Shown piece after piece: positions 1 through 13,483 of a stretch of DNA of 64,000 bases. Made by a program: the position numbers and the translations under genes. Origin of the DNA: Candidula unifasciata (taxonomy: Eukaryota > Mollusca > Gastropoda > Stylommatophora > Geomitridae); assembly GCA_905116865.2 (NCBI GenBank), contig CAJHNH020000845.1, positions 152,662 through 216,661 of the forward strand. Direction: 5' to 3'. How positions within the stretch are numbered: the first letter of the stretch is position 1; every line of letters begins with the position of its first letter. Below the pieces are notes generated by a model. The model was not told the origin of the DNA and made no database searches. It worked only from the letters and a program-made list of their open reading frames with translations.

Positions 1-339
1 ACACTGTGAGCCAGCAACTGGAAAGAGAAGGCCAGTCAGAGAGATGAACAGATGTTGGTGATGTCTGCAATAATGAACCGCAAGGGCTTGGAATGCTGAA
101 GATGAAGAAGAGGATTAAAGAGACAGCCAAACATAAAAGCATAAAAGATACAACAGGAAGAGATGTACTAAAAATCAGAGGGAGAGATGAGGAGTTAGCA
201 GAGTAATTGGTATAGACAAAAACAATGAGCTTCACTAAAGAGAAAACTGGCAGAGAGAAAAAGAAAGCAAAGGATACAGGAAGCAGGAAAGGAAGGTGTG
301 ATATAGAGAAACAGAAGCAATGTTTATACACAGCGAAAC

Positions 340-495
340 ATATGTACACAGAGATACATAGAAGCAGTTATACAAAAAGATACATAGAAGCATAAGTATA
401 CAAATACAAGGAGATACACAGAAGTATAGGTATACAAAGAGATATACTGAAACAGAGAGATACATAGAAGCACAGGCATACAAACAGATGCACTA
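340..495. repeat. Degenerate tandem repeat, about 33-36 bp unit
   Basis: Four to five diverged copies of a unit containing gagatacatagaagca and tatacaaa are visible. Its translations are low-complexity and are not genes. Confidence 0.55.
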
Positions 496-652
496 AAGAA
501 TGTATATACGGACAATGAGAATTACAAGATGATATACATACAAGTTGGGGAGGGAGAGGGGGTGTGTGTGCAGTACATAGAGAAGCAAGGAGAGAGATAT
601 ACAGATGAAACGCAGGGAGAGTAAGATATAAAGAAGGGTACATAAAGCGGAA

Positions 653-895
653 ACAGTTGAGATAGTGGAATAAAGTTGAGATAGTGGGACAAACAGTTTA
701 GATAGTGAAACAAAAAGTTGAGACAGTGGAACAAACAGTTGAGATAGTGGGACAAACAGTGGAGGCACCAGGACAAACAGTTGAGATAGTGGGACAAACA
801 ATGGAGGCACCAGGACAGATTAGATTAGATACCAGAACAAACACTGGAGGTGCCAGGACAAAAAAATGAGGCACGGGGACAAAAAAACAGAAGTG
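653..895. repeat. 21-bp minisatellite
   Basis: Unit gttgagatagtgggacaaac(a), alternating with a variant gtggaggcaccaggacaaac(a). About 10-11 copies, interrupted near 815-840. It ends about 75 bp from Hipk exon 6 on the intronic side of the donor. Confidence 0.85.
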
Positions 896-969
896 CCAAC
901 ATGTCACAACAAGAAGCCAATCTGACAAACAATGAAAATATCAAGATCACTTACATGTTTTTGCCTTAC

Positions 970-1056
970 CTGGCCAATATCTTCAAGACAGTTAAAGATG
1001 TATTTGCGAGCTTCCTTCGATTTGATCTTCGTCTCCAGCTCATGCTCTTCTGGCGA
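970..1056 (-). CDS. Hipk: Hipk coding exon 6: kinase C-lobe (last exon in window)
   Basis: Encodes residues 518-546 (29 codons), acceptor ttttgtccacag|TCG, donor CAG|gtaagg. The peptide begins [20 protein letters not shown] and continues FNCLEDIGQ. This aligns with the [20 protein letters not shown] / FNCLDDMAQV stretch of vertebrate HIPK2, a HIPK-specific segment. The short length makes it easy to miss; the splice sites and phase are what identify it. The next exon, expected to begin near VNMT in the family, is not in the remaining 969 bases. Confidence 0.92.
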
Positions 1057-1144
1057 CTGTGGACAAAACCCAGCAAAAACCCGTTAATAACAGTGTTTAT
1101 TCATTACTGATTTAGGAATCAAACCACAACACACTGGGTGCACC

Positions 1145-1481
1145 CACAGATGCTCCATCTCCCCCATCACAAATGTGTTAAGATGGAGATGCTAAATCTC
1201 CCCCCATCACACATGTGTTAAGATGGAGATGCTCTATCTCCCCCCATCACACATGTGTTAAGATGGAGATGCTAAATCTCCCCCATCACACATGTGTTAA
1301 GATGGAGATGCATCATCTCCCCCCCCCCCCTCCATCACACATGTGTTAAGATGGAAATGCTAAATCTCCCCCATCACACATGTGTTAAGATGGAGATGCT
1401 CCATCTCCCCCATGACAAATGTGTTAAGATGGAGATGCTCCATCTCCCCCATCACACATGTGTTAAGATGGAGATGCTAAC
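1145..1481. repeat. 39-bp satellite with two palindromes per unit
   Basis: About eight and a half copies of a 39-41-bp unit. Each unit has a perfect acacatgtgt palindrome and an inverted repeat ggagatgctccatctcc (or gagatgctaaatctc). A C-homopolymer expansion sits inside one copy at about 1319-1331. Confidence 0.9.
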
Positions 1482-1680
1482 TGTTCTAGTAGCACAATGA
1501 TTATCCACACGTCACTCTCTTCCCGCTCATATGTCACTCCTTGCTAGATCCTCTTCTAATTTCATGTTCACACATTTACACACAGGTTATTTTTGTTTCT
1601 GGTCATACACAGTATTGGCAATTTTTAGGCATTTATTTTTTCACCAATACTGTTGTAGACATTTTGTGATAAGTACCATC

Positions 1681-1985
1681 TTATTCTTCTTCTTCGTCCC
1701 GTTCACCAGCTATAAAGTCAGGCAGGAAGTTCTGGTTGTTCATCCGCTTCTGGTCTGCAGTCCTCTTCCAGAACCTGAGTGATGTGTGTGCATCCCTTTT
1801 ACAGATTTGACTCAGTATGCAGACTGCTGGTTCCTTGCCTCTAAGGCAGATGCACTCTGACTTTGAAGGAAGCTCCCAATTAGTCGACTCTTGAGACATG
1901 CTTTTAGGTTGGCAGTGGGTATGTTCTTGTTTTCCCTATAACAGAGCCCCAGAACCCACACGGGGAGATGAGTACCAGCACCTTT
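1681..1985 (-). repeat. Family-A dispersed repeat (SINE-like), near full length
   Basis: About 300 bp. On the plus strand it starts with TTC repeats, so read on the minus strand it ends in a (GAA)n tail. Diagnostic blocks are gttctggttgttcatccgct, caattagtcgactctt and a terminal CCCC...CGGGG near 1955-1972. Ten or more relatives occur in the window (14.3, 32.9, 33.1, 33.8, 34.4, 44.5, 45.3, 45.5, 46.0, 57.4 kb). No clear tRNA box A/B pair was found, so calling it a SINE is inference from size, tail and copy number. Confidence 0.7.
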
Positions 1986-2610
1986 CAAAGACACGCTGAG
2001 GCACTGAGTTTTCTTTTCCCTAAGGATAAAAGACCGGCTTACACATGTTATCTCATCCTGTGACTTCTATCAGTATTTGCTTATAAATGGTCTTCAGAAT
2101 TACTCCTTTAAACAGTTTTAGTACTCCTATAGATATCGCTTTTGTAGCTAACAAATATCCGTTCCTTCCATCCACTGAACTCCTGCATATTTTAGTAAGT
2201 AACAATGTTACAAAGACAAGCAAAGAGAAAATGACATTTGACAGTCACCTGCACAATAAGTTGGCTGCAGGGGATTTCAAACCTAGTGTTTAACATCCTG
2301 ACTAAACAATCTCAGGCCGTTGTTGTCCATCTTTTGTCCACCATTACATTGATATTTGGACACTAAACTCCCACTTGTCACTGTTTATCCCAAGTTATTG
2401 GATACGAATAAGGTTCTTTTTAATACAACTTGTGATTTTTCTTTTCTTTCCCCCCCCCCTTTTTTTTTGGGTGGGGGGTGTCCTTGTTGTTATCATATTT
2501 TTTTATTGTGTGTGTGGGTGCACGCATGCGTTCGTCTGTGTGCATATTCAGGGGGCAGCCACCTGTTTAAACAATGGATGAGAACCACTGTTCTAGACCA
2601 TCTGATCCTA

Positions 2611-4357
<1,747 letters not shown>

Positions 4358-4637
4358 TCATAATCTAACTCCTTTCCTCCCTGGCTGTTCCTGTGTACAA
4401 ATAACAATCTCTAGTTTTCTAAGCATTTTATATCTGGCATTGATGAAAGCCATCATGCAGTCCCTGTGTACCTGACTGCTTTGTTTTAACTGAGTTTTGA
4501 AAATGTTGGATTCATTATCTGTTGGCAACATACAGTTTAAAATGTTGGATTTATTATCTGTTGCAGCAAGCAGTGCACTAACCTATGACTCCACATAAAA
4601 TAAAGGGCTCTCATCATCTTACTGCTGAGTTCCTTAA

Positions 4638-4771
4638 CTCTTTAAGTCCCAGGGGGTTTAGCATCACAGGCCCAATTAGTAGTAAAAAGAGACTAAAATC
4701 AACACATGCGTTCATTGGGCTTTCAGGTATGAACCTGTGAACGTATGATGCATTCTCTGGGTCTAAAAGAG
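4638..4771. mobile_element. piggyBac-like MITE
   Basis: 134 bp flanked by TTAA on both sides (4634-4637 and 4772-4775), with terminal inverted repeats ctctttaagtcccag / ctgggtctaaaagag that match at 12 of 15 positions. TTAA target duplication with CTC-type ends suggests a piggyBac-mobilised non-autonomous element. It has no coding capacity. Confidence 0.6.
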
Positions 4772-5054
4772 TTAATGACTAACAAATAGGCAGTATGTCA
4801 AACTGGTCAGGCAGTATGTCAAACTGGTCAGTTTTCATTCAACAGGGTTTTTAATCTTCCCCCCCCCCCCCCCCACAAAATGTATGTACATGTAATATAG
4901 CACCTAAAGTGTAAAAAAAAAATTTTTTTACTCTACTGTATCAGTCCCAGAAATTTTTTGACCTACCAACATAGTCATCTTTATTTAGAAATGTTGTTGT
5001 GGTCATAAATATGTTTGGTCGTAAGTCAAGGAGAATATGTATATATCTAGCATT

Positions 5055-5400
5055 AGAGTCTTAGAAGTGTATGTGAGTTTTAGAGTCTTAGAAGTGTATT
5101 GAGTTTTAAAACCTTAAAAATGTTTGTCAGTTTTAGAGCCTTAGAAGTGTGAGTGAGTTTTGGTCTTAAAGGCATATGTGGGTTTTAGAATCTTAGAAGT
5201 GTTATGTGAGCTTTAGAGTCTTAGAAGTGTTATGCAAGTTTGAGTCTTAGAAGTGTTAACTGAGTTTTAGAGTCTTATAAATATAATGTGAGTTTTACAG
5301 TCTAAAAGTGTATGTAAGTTTAAGAGTCTTAGAAGTTTATGTGAGTTTTACAATCTTAGAAGTATTGTGTGAGTTTAGAGCCTTAGAAGTATGTGTGTCA
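5055..5400. repeat. 27-bp minisatellite
   Basis: About 12-13 diverged copies of agagtcttagaagtgtatgt plus gagtttt. Unit length wanders from 24 to 32 bp, so it looks old. Confidence 0.85.
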
Positions 5401-6014
5401 TGCTCTTGCTATATGATAGTGAATTCGGAGGTGAGGAAATGGCGCTGGCGCTGGATAGGACACTCAACTGAGGAAACCAAGATGTAAACAATATTAAAAT
5501 ATTCATTCGGACACTATGACTTTTCAACAAGGCCAGTCTGTGAGGGAAAACAGCTTTCTGTTGAACTGAATGCCTGCCCAAGAGTCCCCTAACCTCACAA
5601 ACAAATGTTGGAAATTCTCAGGGAAAGCAACAGAGATCATAGCTCCACAATGACCATCTGACAACTGGGGCAAGCTGCAGCCATCTCTGTGTTGACACAT
5701 CCCCTAGCTAAATATGCCAGTCCTAGTCCGCTGTTGACACCTGTGTATGTCACCAGTGTGCTGGGCTAGAGCTCACTGTCCTGCATTTAGCCAGCACCGG
5801 ACCACACAGAGGGTGATAAGGGTATACATACAAAACAGAATTCAACCAAGTTTGTCTTAGTTCAGCTACTCTATACCAAGCCCCGCATACATTTCTAAGA
5901 CTATAAATAGAATGACAATACCTCACATGCACATATAAGACTAAACAACAGGATACGGCCTTAACATATACTTCTAAACCAGTGGTATCTAAACTTTTTC
6001 AGGTCAAGTGTCGT

Positions 6015-6042
6015 CCCCCCCCCCCCCCCCCCCCCCCCCCCC
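6015..6042. repeat. C28 homopolymer
   Basis: Twenty-eight uninterrupted C. It follows cagtggtatctaaacttttt (5981-6000), which resembles one terminus of a hAT-type MITE; no opposite end was found. Confidence 0.9.
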
Positions 6043-6056
6043 ATCTTCCATAACAA

Positions 6057-6301
6057 ATTGTGATTAAAAAAGACAAGGACAATAGATCTCACAACTCACT
6101 TCTAACACACACTCACAAGCATCCACACAGACCCTTATGACAATTTCCTAGTATAAAGCACAACATGGCACAAACAATTTAGGTATGTATCATCATTATG
6201 ATCTACAGCACCCCATCTGCAACATAAAAAATTGTGATTAAAAAAGACAAGGACAATAGATCTCACAACTCACTTCTAACACACACTCACAAGCATCCAC
6301 A
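6057..6301. repeat. Direct duplication of 71 bp
   Basis: A 71-bp segment starting attgtgattaaaaaagacaa occurs at 6057-6127 and again at 6231-6301, essentially identical, 174 bp apart. The second copy runs straight into the 34-bp satellite. Confidence 0.88.
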
Positions 6302-7800
6302 GCCAGACATTCACTTGAACCATATGTTGTTATCCACAGCCAGACATTCACTTGAACCATATGTTGTTATCCACAGCCAGACATTCTCTTGAACCATCTG
6401 TTATCTACAGCAAGACATTCTCTTGAACCATCTGTTATCTACAGCAAGACATTCTCTTGAACCATCTGTTATCTACAGCAAGACATTCACTTGAACCATC
6501 TGTTATCCACAGCCAGACATTCTCTTGAACCATATGTTGTTATCCACAGCCAGACATTCTCTTGAACCATCTGTTGTTATCCACAGCCAGACATTCACTT
6601 GAACCATCTGTTATCTACAGCAAGACATTCTCTTGAACCATCTGTTATCTAAAGCAAGACATTCTCTTGAACCATCTGTTATCTAAAGCAAGACATTCTC
6701 TTGAACCATCTGTTATCTACAGCCAGACATTCACTTGAACCATCTGTTATCTACAGCCAGACATTCACTTGAACCACCTGTTATCTACAGCCAGACATTC
6801 TCTTGAACCATCTGTTATCTACAGCAAGACATTCTCTTGAACCATATGTTGTTATCCACAGCCAGACATTCTCTTGAACCATCTGTTATCTACAGCCAGA
6901 CATTCACTTGAACCATCTGTTATCTACAGCAAGACATTCTCTTGAACCGTCTGTTATCTAAAGCAAGACATTCTCTTGAACCATCTGTTATCTACAGCCA
7001 GACATTCACTTGCACCATCTGTTATCTACAGCCAGACATTCACTTGAACCATCTGTTATCTACAGCCAGACATTCACTTGAACCATCTGTTATCTACAGC
7101 CAGACATTCACTTGAACCACCTGTTATCTACAGCCAGACATTCTCTTGAACCATCTGTTATCTACAGCAAGACATTCTCTTGAACCATATGTTGTTATCC
7201 ACAGCCAGACATTCTCTTGAACCATCTGTTATCTACAGCAAGACATTCTCTTGAACCATATGTTGTTATCCACAGCCAGACATTCTCTTGAACCATCTGT
7301 TATCTACAGCAAGACATTCTCTTGAACCATCTGTTATCTAAAGCAAGACATTCTCTTGAACCATCTGTTATCTACAGCCAGACATTCTCTTGAACCATCT
7401 GTTATCTACAGCAAGACATTCACTTGACCAATCTGTTATCTACAGCCAGACATTCTCTTGAACCTCCTGTTATCCACAGCCAGACATTCACTTGAACCAT
7501 CTGTTATCTACAGCCAGACATTCTCTTGAACCATCTGTTATCTACAGCAAGACATTCACTTGACCAATCTGTTATCTACAGCCAGACATTCTCTTGAACC
7601 TCCTGTTATCCACAGCCAGACATTCACTTGAACCATCTGTTATCTACAGCCAGACATTCACTTGACCAATCTGTTATCTACAGCCAGACATTCACTTGAC
7701 CAATCTGTTATCTACAGCCAGACATTCACTTGAACCATCTGCTATCATCAGCCAGACATTCACCTTAACAATTTTATATTCAGGCAGACATTCACATAAA
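6297..7800. repeat. 34-bp satellite, 1.5 kb
   Basis: About 44 copies of ttatctacagccagacattc plus acttgaaccatctg. Variants: cagc(c/a)agac, attc(a/t)ctt, and a 37-bp form with tgttgttatcc. Variant strings recur as blocks (for example 7381-7500 and 7501-7620), indicating repeated block duplication. Confidence 0.95.
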
Positions 7801-8984
7801 CCATCTGTTATCTTTAGAATTCAAACAAATCTCAAGCATGTGGGCCTTTTGAAGTGTATTAACCGCCTGAAAGCCTTGCACTGTACAGTGTTTCATGTAA
7901 GTGGGGGTGAAATAACTGTGGCCAGACTCATCAACGCAGTGGAGAGAGGGAGTGGGGCATGCACCTCACTGCCAACACACACTTTACCATTATCCCCAGT
8001 GTTATTTAAATTCTTGGCAGGCCCCAATTTGTTTACTACTTAATTATGCTCCAGCCTTCCATAGACAATGTTCATCACGAATGCAAGCAGCAGGAAGGCA
8101 AGGTTGCCCACCTGGGTTCTGGCATGTCGAGGAAAGAATAGACCAATTGCATTTGTAAGAAGCAGATAGTAAAAGGCAACTAATTAGGAGATTATTTTTA
8201 GTCTAAGTGGAGGTTTCAACTTCACTGAATGTGGGTTCCCCCATACTAGCGCCGTTCCTGTGCCAGGGAAAATCAAATGAAATGTATCTCACTGTCCCAT
8301 TTTAGAAAAAAGAAAAAAACAGGTGAATAAACAATTAGTCCTGGAAGAATCCAGTAAATGCATATGGCAGTGGCTAGAGGCGCCAAAGCCAACAGTCGCC
8401 ACCAGAAATGAAGTTTTCTGATGATGGAAGTAGTGCACAATAAGTTGGCTATACACACGTACAATTATTAAATAAGGTATTTCACTGGCTACAGGTCCTA
8501 TTGAATATCACAACACATACGCTGAGCAAATGAAAGGCATTCCAAATGAAAAACAAAAACAAAGCTCACAGGGCTGCACCAAGTCCTAAACTCAGTAGGT
8601 CTGGCAATGAAACCAGAAGTCTAATTAGGGGTTTGCTTAAATCGAATGTGCTGGACTGAAGGGTGCAGATATCACAGCATAACTATAAATCACAATACAA
8701 AGTGCCAACCACACTTTTAAGTGGGAAAAAACCTCTGCCCCACTGGCTCCTTCCATATGTTAAATGGAAACAAATGACAGAACTCATACCTTTCCCACTG
8801 AGTTGGGAGAGCAGTACAAGAGTTAAAACTGGTACTGCTTTGAACCTCGTCAACTCCTTTTCTTGAGACATTCAACTCCCACCTCACCACCATCACAAAA
8901 TGGTCCATGGTGCTGCAGTTTCAAAGCCAACAAGGACCATTTCTCTTTAGTTAGTGAACAGTTCACCTAGCATATAGTGAAATA

Positions 8985-9295
8985 ATACCCTTTTCACCGC
9001 CCTAGACATATTTTATGGACCAATCGGCACTCAGTGGGTGATGTGATCAACATCACGCGTCTTTATTCCAGGTGACCCGTTTGCTATGAAACTGAAACTA
9101 TGATTACCAGATAACTGCCCAGGACATTACCTGGTAACCATAACCTACGACCTTTGGATCCGTAGGCGAGAGTCTAACCACTACACCACAGCCCTGCCCA
9201 GAGAATTTAGTGCTGGACCTATATTTGTATAGACCAATCAGCACTCGAAAGGTGATGGGGTCAACATCATGCCGGCCACCATCTGTCAGTTGAAG
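8985..9295 (-). mobile_element. tRNA-derived SINE, two partial copies
   Basis: On the minus strand, 9150-9195 reads as a tRNA-like head (GCTGTGGTGTAGTGGTTAGA, box A type). The body contains a gtgatg(t/g)ggtcaacatca motif, seen at 9037-9055 and again at about 9250-9272, so a second tail abuts the first. A relative lies at 54655-54880. The box B equivalent is weak. Confidence 0.6.
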
Positions 9296-10004
9296 CTGGA
9301 TCGTTAACCTTTTTTTTTTAATTGTACCACGTGTGGATAGTTACTGTCCATGTGCATTAGGAATAATTCTGAATTTTTTTTTAAATGCAATTCCGTATAT
9401 TATTACAAAGCACTTAAGGCTTAGGTCCGTTTAATTCATCCCCACCCTCATAAACAAGCTACTACGCGCAGCAGACTCAATCGGACGACATGAATTATGC
9501 ACGCACACCCTTCTACCTGCACGCATTAACCACCTGTGGCATGTAGTTCAAAAGGTCCCGCTCTATCCATCACGTCTTTCATGCCACAGGCGAATAAAAA
9601 TGGAGTGGAAGATAGTAGTGATAAAAGCAAACCCCCTCCTGGCGCCCTGCATATCCGCCCATGCTTCAAATTACCCCCATCGACCCAGGGCTATTTTAGA
9701 AGAAAGCAGGTCACACACGCATGGGGATGAAACAAGAAAAAAAAAGGGGGGGGGGGTGGGGAGTCCTAGGAAGAAGGCGGCAGGCGTGATTCAGGTCCCG
9801 TTAGGTGGGACAAGGCCGGGCTGTCTGCCGCACCGTTTGTTCAGACATGACCACCTGTATGCTAAACGAACGGGTTCGCACCAAACAGATCCCCCCACCT
9901 GCAGCTGTCTCATGGTAACCTTCCGTTCTGCTGCGGAAAAATTCCGATCTGAATTGTGATACTTGACCTTGTAATACGATCGTTCTGTGTTTGAAGTCTG
10001 CTGC

Positions 10005-10318
10005 CTGTCTTGTGATGGCGCATTGTTCCTGTCTGTCTTGTAATGGCGCATTGTCCCTGTCTGTCTTGTGATGGCGCATTGTCCCTGTCTGTCTTGTAAT
10101 GGCGCATTGTCCCTGCCTGTCTTGTAATGGCGCATTGTCCCTGTCTGTCTTGTAATGGCGCATTGTCTCTTTCTGTCTTGTAATGGCGCATTGTCCCTGT
10201 CTGTCATGTGATGGCGCATTGTCTCTGTCTGTCTTGTGATAGCGCATTGTCACTGTTTGTCGTGTGATCGCGCATTGTCCCTGTCTGTCGTGTGATAGCG
10301 CATTGTCCCTGTCTGTTT
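10005..10318. repeat. 28-bp minisatellite
   Basis: About 11 copies of gtccctgtctgtcttgtaat plus ggcgcatt. All three minus-strand frames are open and give peptide repeats such as NAPLQDRQGQCAITRQ; these are repeat artefacts. Confidence 0.93.
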
Positions 10319-10371
10319 TTGTGCTTCAGTGTCTCTCTGATGACTGGCATACGTTGGGCGGGTACGAAAAT

Positions 10372-10374
<3 letters not shown>

Positions 10375-10427
<53 letters not shown>
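10375..10427. repeat. (GA)n microsatellite
   Basis: About 26 GA units. Confidence 0.95.
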
Positions 10428-10430
<3 letters not shown>

Positions 10431-10502
10431 AGACGGGGACGAATAATTATGTGAAGGAAATGAGCGAATGACCCCCCCCCCCCTCACCACAGGAGACGTG
10501 GA

Positions 10503-10505
<3 letters not shown>

Positions 10506-10569
<64 letters not shown>
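10506..10569. repeat. (TA)n microsatellite
   Basis: About 32 TA units, perfect. Confidence 0.95.
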
Positions 10570-10572
<3 letters not shown>

Positions 10573-10584
10573 AAACCAACATTT

Positions 10585-10650
10585 TAACCACCGGCGACCG
10601 GATCGCCTATTGGCTCGCCGGTTGACGACTTTGTCGCCGGTCGGGACAGT
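10585..10650. repeat. Short GC-rich inverted repeats
   Basis: accggcgacc...gtcgccggt arms with an internal ggctcgccggttgacg; could form a hairpin. It starts about 15 bp after the (TA)n tract. Confidence 0.5.
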
Positions 10651-10945
10651 ATTTGGATCTGTCCCCTTTCATCGTATCAACACTGGGAAGGGCTCTTGGA
10701 GGTGTGAGATACTATGCTATTTTATCTGGCACACATTAGTCACCATTTTTTTTATATGGCACACATAAGTCACAATTACAACCTTAAGCAATTACTTCTT
10801 CAGGGGTGTGGGCTGAGCGTGATTACCCCCTCTTTCCCTCCTCCCCCCCCCTCCCCCTTTTTCCCAGTCAAAGGAACAGGCGCCTGTCTTGAGCCTTGCC
10901 AGTGGAGAGTTCTGGTTTACAGTAGAGACGTGGTGACGCACAGAC

Positions 10946-13233
10946 CAGTGTTGCCACTTTGGATCTTTTATATCCAAATTTAGATCTTTTTCATTGCATT
11001 TAGATACTGTTTTTGACGTTTAGATCGTAAATATTTTTTTAGATTCTTTTCTTATTAAGTTAGATATTTTATAGCGTTTTTTTTCCTTTTATTGTCAATT
11101 TAATAATTACTGTGTAAAATATTTACTACAATATTTTTGTTTTGGTCTGGCACGTACATTGTGACAACTGCCATTACTTGAACTTTGACCTCTCACTGGG
11201 GTCAACGCACAAATATCTGGCAACCCCGGTACTGATTAATAATAACGCGCGTAAATCATACTAACTTTGTTTCAACCGTATCCTCACTGTGCTGACTTTG
11301 CGTTTCTTTTTCATGTGATTTTAAAAAAAATAATTGCTCACCTTCTTATGTGGCTTTCACTTTGGAAAAAAACTTTCAACACGCCAAAAGTATGAGCAAA
11401 AAATTTAGAAAGAGTGGTTGCATGATGACAAAATTAAAAACTGGGGATATGACCAAAGCTTGTTGTATGTACTGCAAGTGTGAAATTAAAGCGAAAATAC
11501 AAAACTCAAAGAGTCATGCAGAGAAAAGATATTACACCGCTGACATCTGTTTTCAGAACTATACTGATAAATGAATCATCAAAAGTTGAAGTATCAGTCG
11601 CAATGTTTTTAATTTGTCACTGCGCAATTTCAAACTGTGACCATTTGATCGATTTGTAAAAAATCTTGGACTAGTTCAATTTGAAAAGTGTGGTGTAGAA
11701 AGTATAGTTTAGGAACTGAAGGACCTTTTAATTAGAAAACAGTTAGGCTTGAAGAATTTGGCTGTAATTGGTACTGATAATGCCTCAGTGATGGTTGGTA
11801 TAAACAATGGCGTTTATGCCAAGTTGAAGGAAGCTAACCCATCGTTAATACTTATAAAATGTATGCGTCATTCATTGCAGCTAGCATTATCACATGCTTC
11901 ATCTAAATATTTACCAAGGAATTTGGAATACCTTATTGCTGAAACACTTTACTGGTTTTCCAAATCATTTGTCAGACAACAGCAATACAATACATTATAT
12001 ACAACCTTGAATGATGGTTCAACACCACCGAAAATTCTGTCAGATTGCAAAACTAGATGGTTATCAATTTAATCAGCTGTTGAAAGAATTATGAAGCAAT
12101 GGCTGAAGTTGAAGACACACTTTGAAATAACAAGACAAAGTGAAAAGTGCTATACAGCTGAAATACAATATGGAATGTACAGTGATGAAAAAAAAGTGTG
12201 TCATTCATTCTCTTTTTATAACCTATTCTAATGGAAGTGCAAAAAGTTAATAAACTGTTCGAATCTAAACTTGTCGATAAAGTTAAATTACTTGATGATC
12301 TCACCTCGCTATTTCACTCGGTAAAAGACTGGTGTTGCCAACTTCTAAAGCTGATTTGCTCACTTGCACTATAGAGAGCTATTTGGCTCCTAAGCCACAC
12401 CTTGGATATTAAATCGAATCAAAAATTGATGATTTGAAAACAAAAGGACTGTTAACAGAGAATGAAGAGAACAACTTAAGAAAACGCTGTCAAGATTTCC
12501 TTATCTCATTATTGAAGCAGAGACTTCCTGAAAATCTAGATGTTTTGAAAAATATTTCACTTTTTTTCTGTGAGCAACATACTTCAGCCAATAAAGGACA
12601 TACCTAAATATTGTAAAGTTATGAAATGTTTAGGGGCTACTGATAATAGTGTCGCGGAAGCAGAATATCAGTTAACCAAAATAAAGTTAGCTGAATGGAC
12701 AAACAAAACAGAAACTAAAGCGTTTTGGAGTGAAGTGAGACAATTTAAAGATGCCTCATCAAACAGTCCATTCTGTAAGCTCTTTAAAGTGCCATGTCTG
12801 CCATGATACTACCCCACTCAAATGCTGACGTAGAAAGAGTTTTCAATGCTAGGAATTATATCAAATCTAACCTAAAAAACAGGATGAAATTTGACCATTA
12901 AAATTCGGCCTGATGAGCTATGAGACTAGAGAAATAAGCCTACTGTTCCACTTATAAAGAAATTTTAACAGCTAAAGCATACCAGGGTCATTTTGGATCT
13001 GAAGCTTCAACTTTATTATCCAAGCTAAGTTTATCCTGTGGATCTTGTGAGGCAGACATCGGTGAAGGTGAGGACATGATTATGTAGGGTAAGTCATAAC
13101 AAAAGCTATGTAATTTTTGACTTTTTCAATTTGGATGTTTTTTCCTAGATCTTTTCCACGCGGATTTAGATCTTTTTAGATATTTTTTGGAACCGTTTTG
13201 GATATTTTTTGTCAAAGAAAAGTGGCAACACTG
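10946..13233 (+). mobile_element. hAT DNA transposon, full length but broken
   Basis: 2288 bp with terminal inverted repeats CAGTGTTGCCACTTT / AAAGTGGCAACACTG (CAGNG start typical of hAT) and a perfect 8-bp target duplication gcacagac at 10938-10945 and 13234-13241. Plus-strand transposase remnants follow in order. A Cys/His-rich BED-type N-terminal region lies at about 11350-11574 (CCMYCKCEIK...H). The catalytic core at 11749-12066 carries IGTDNASVMVG and the hAT-typical KCMRHSLQLAL. Further core sequence is at 12570-12806, and the C-terminal dimerisation region near 12808-12896 reads LPHSNADVERVFNARNYIKS. Several stops and frameshifts separate these blocks, so it cannot make its own transposase. 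Confidence 0.92.
11749..12072 (+). pseudogene. hAT transposase core fragment
   Basis: Open frame of about 107 residues inside the hAT element. TDNASVMVG around the catalytic Asp and KCMRHSLQLALSHAS (the conserved Cys...His) are hallmarks of hAT transposases. It ends at a stop after KTRWLSI (the conserved TRW motif), with the rest of the gene continuing in other frames downstream. Confidence 0.85.
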
Positions 13234-13273
13234 GCACAGACTCGTGTAGCATTAGAGACGCTCGTGGCTGGCC

Positions 13274-13425
13274 GATCCGGCCTTTACATCGCTGCCAAAC
13301 GGTCGGGAAACGCCACAGTAAAAGGTCCCCTATTATTTATCGTCCCCTTATATGTGTGTGTGGGTATAAGGGGGCCTTTTACTGTGGCGTTCCTCCATCG
13401 TTTGGCAGCGATGAAAAGTCCGGAC
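13274..13425. repeat. Large imperfect palindrome (foldback)
   Basis: Left arm about 13274-13335, right arm about 13365-13425. catcgctgccaaacg pairs with cgtttggcagcgatg, and gccacagtaaaagg pairs with ccttttactgtggc. One arm has a roughly 15-nt extra segment. It begins some 30 bp after the hAT element's target duplication. Confidence 0.8.
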
Positions 13426-13483
13426 TGTCAGATTCTGACTCAGAATAACTGACAATGACTGTCTGGAAATGGCTTTAAAAATA

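Larger units (their letters stand above)
1..969 (-). other. Hipk intron 6, partial
   Basis: Intron sequence downstream of exon 6, running off the window. It is purine-rich on the plus strand. It holds a degenerate 33-36-bp tandem pattern at about 340-490 (units built on agatacatagaagca) and the 21-bp minisatellite described separately. No further Hipk exon is visible. Confidence 0.7.

Noticed and set aside
9791..10253. 150-residue repeat protein (DRQGQCAITRQ)
   Set aside because: Translation of the 28-bp minisatellite; all three frames of that strand are open, so no coding signal.
10946..13233. Domesticated hAT transposase gene
   Set aside because: Multiple stops and frameshifts between conserved blocks and intact transposon ends indicate a dead transposon and not a host gene.
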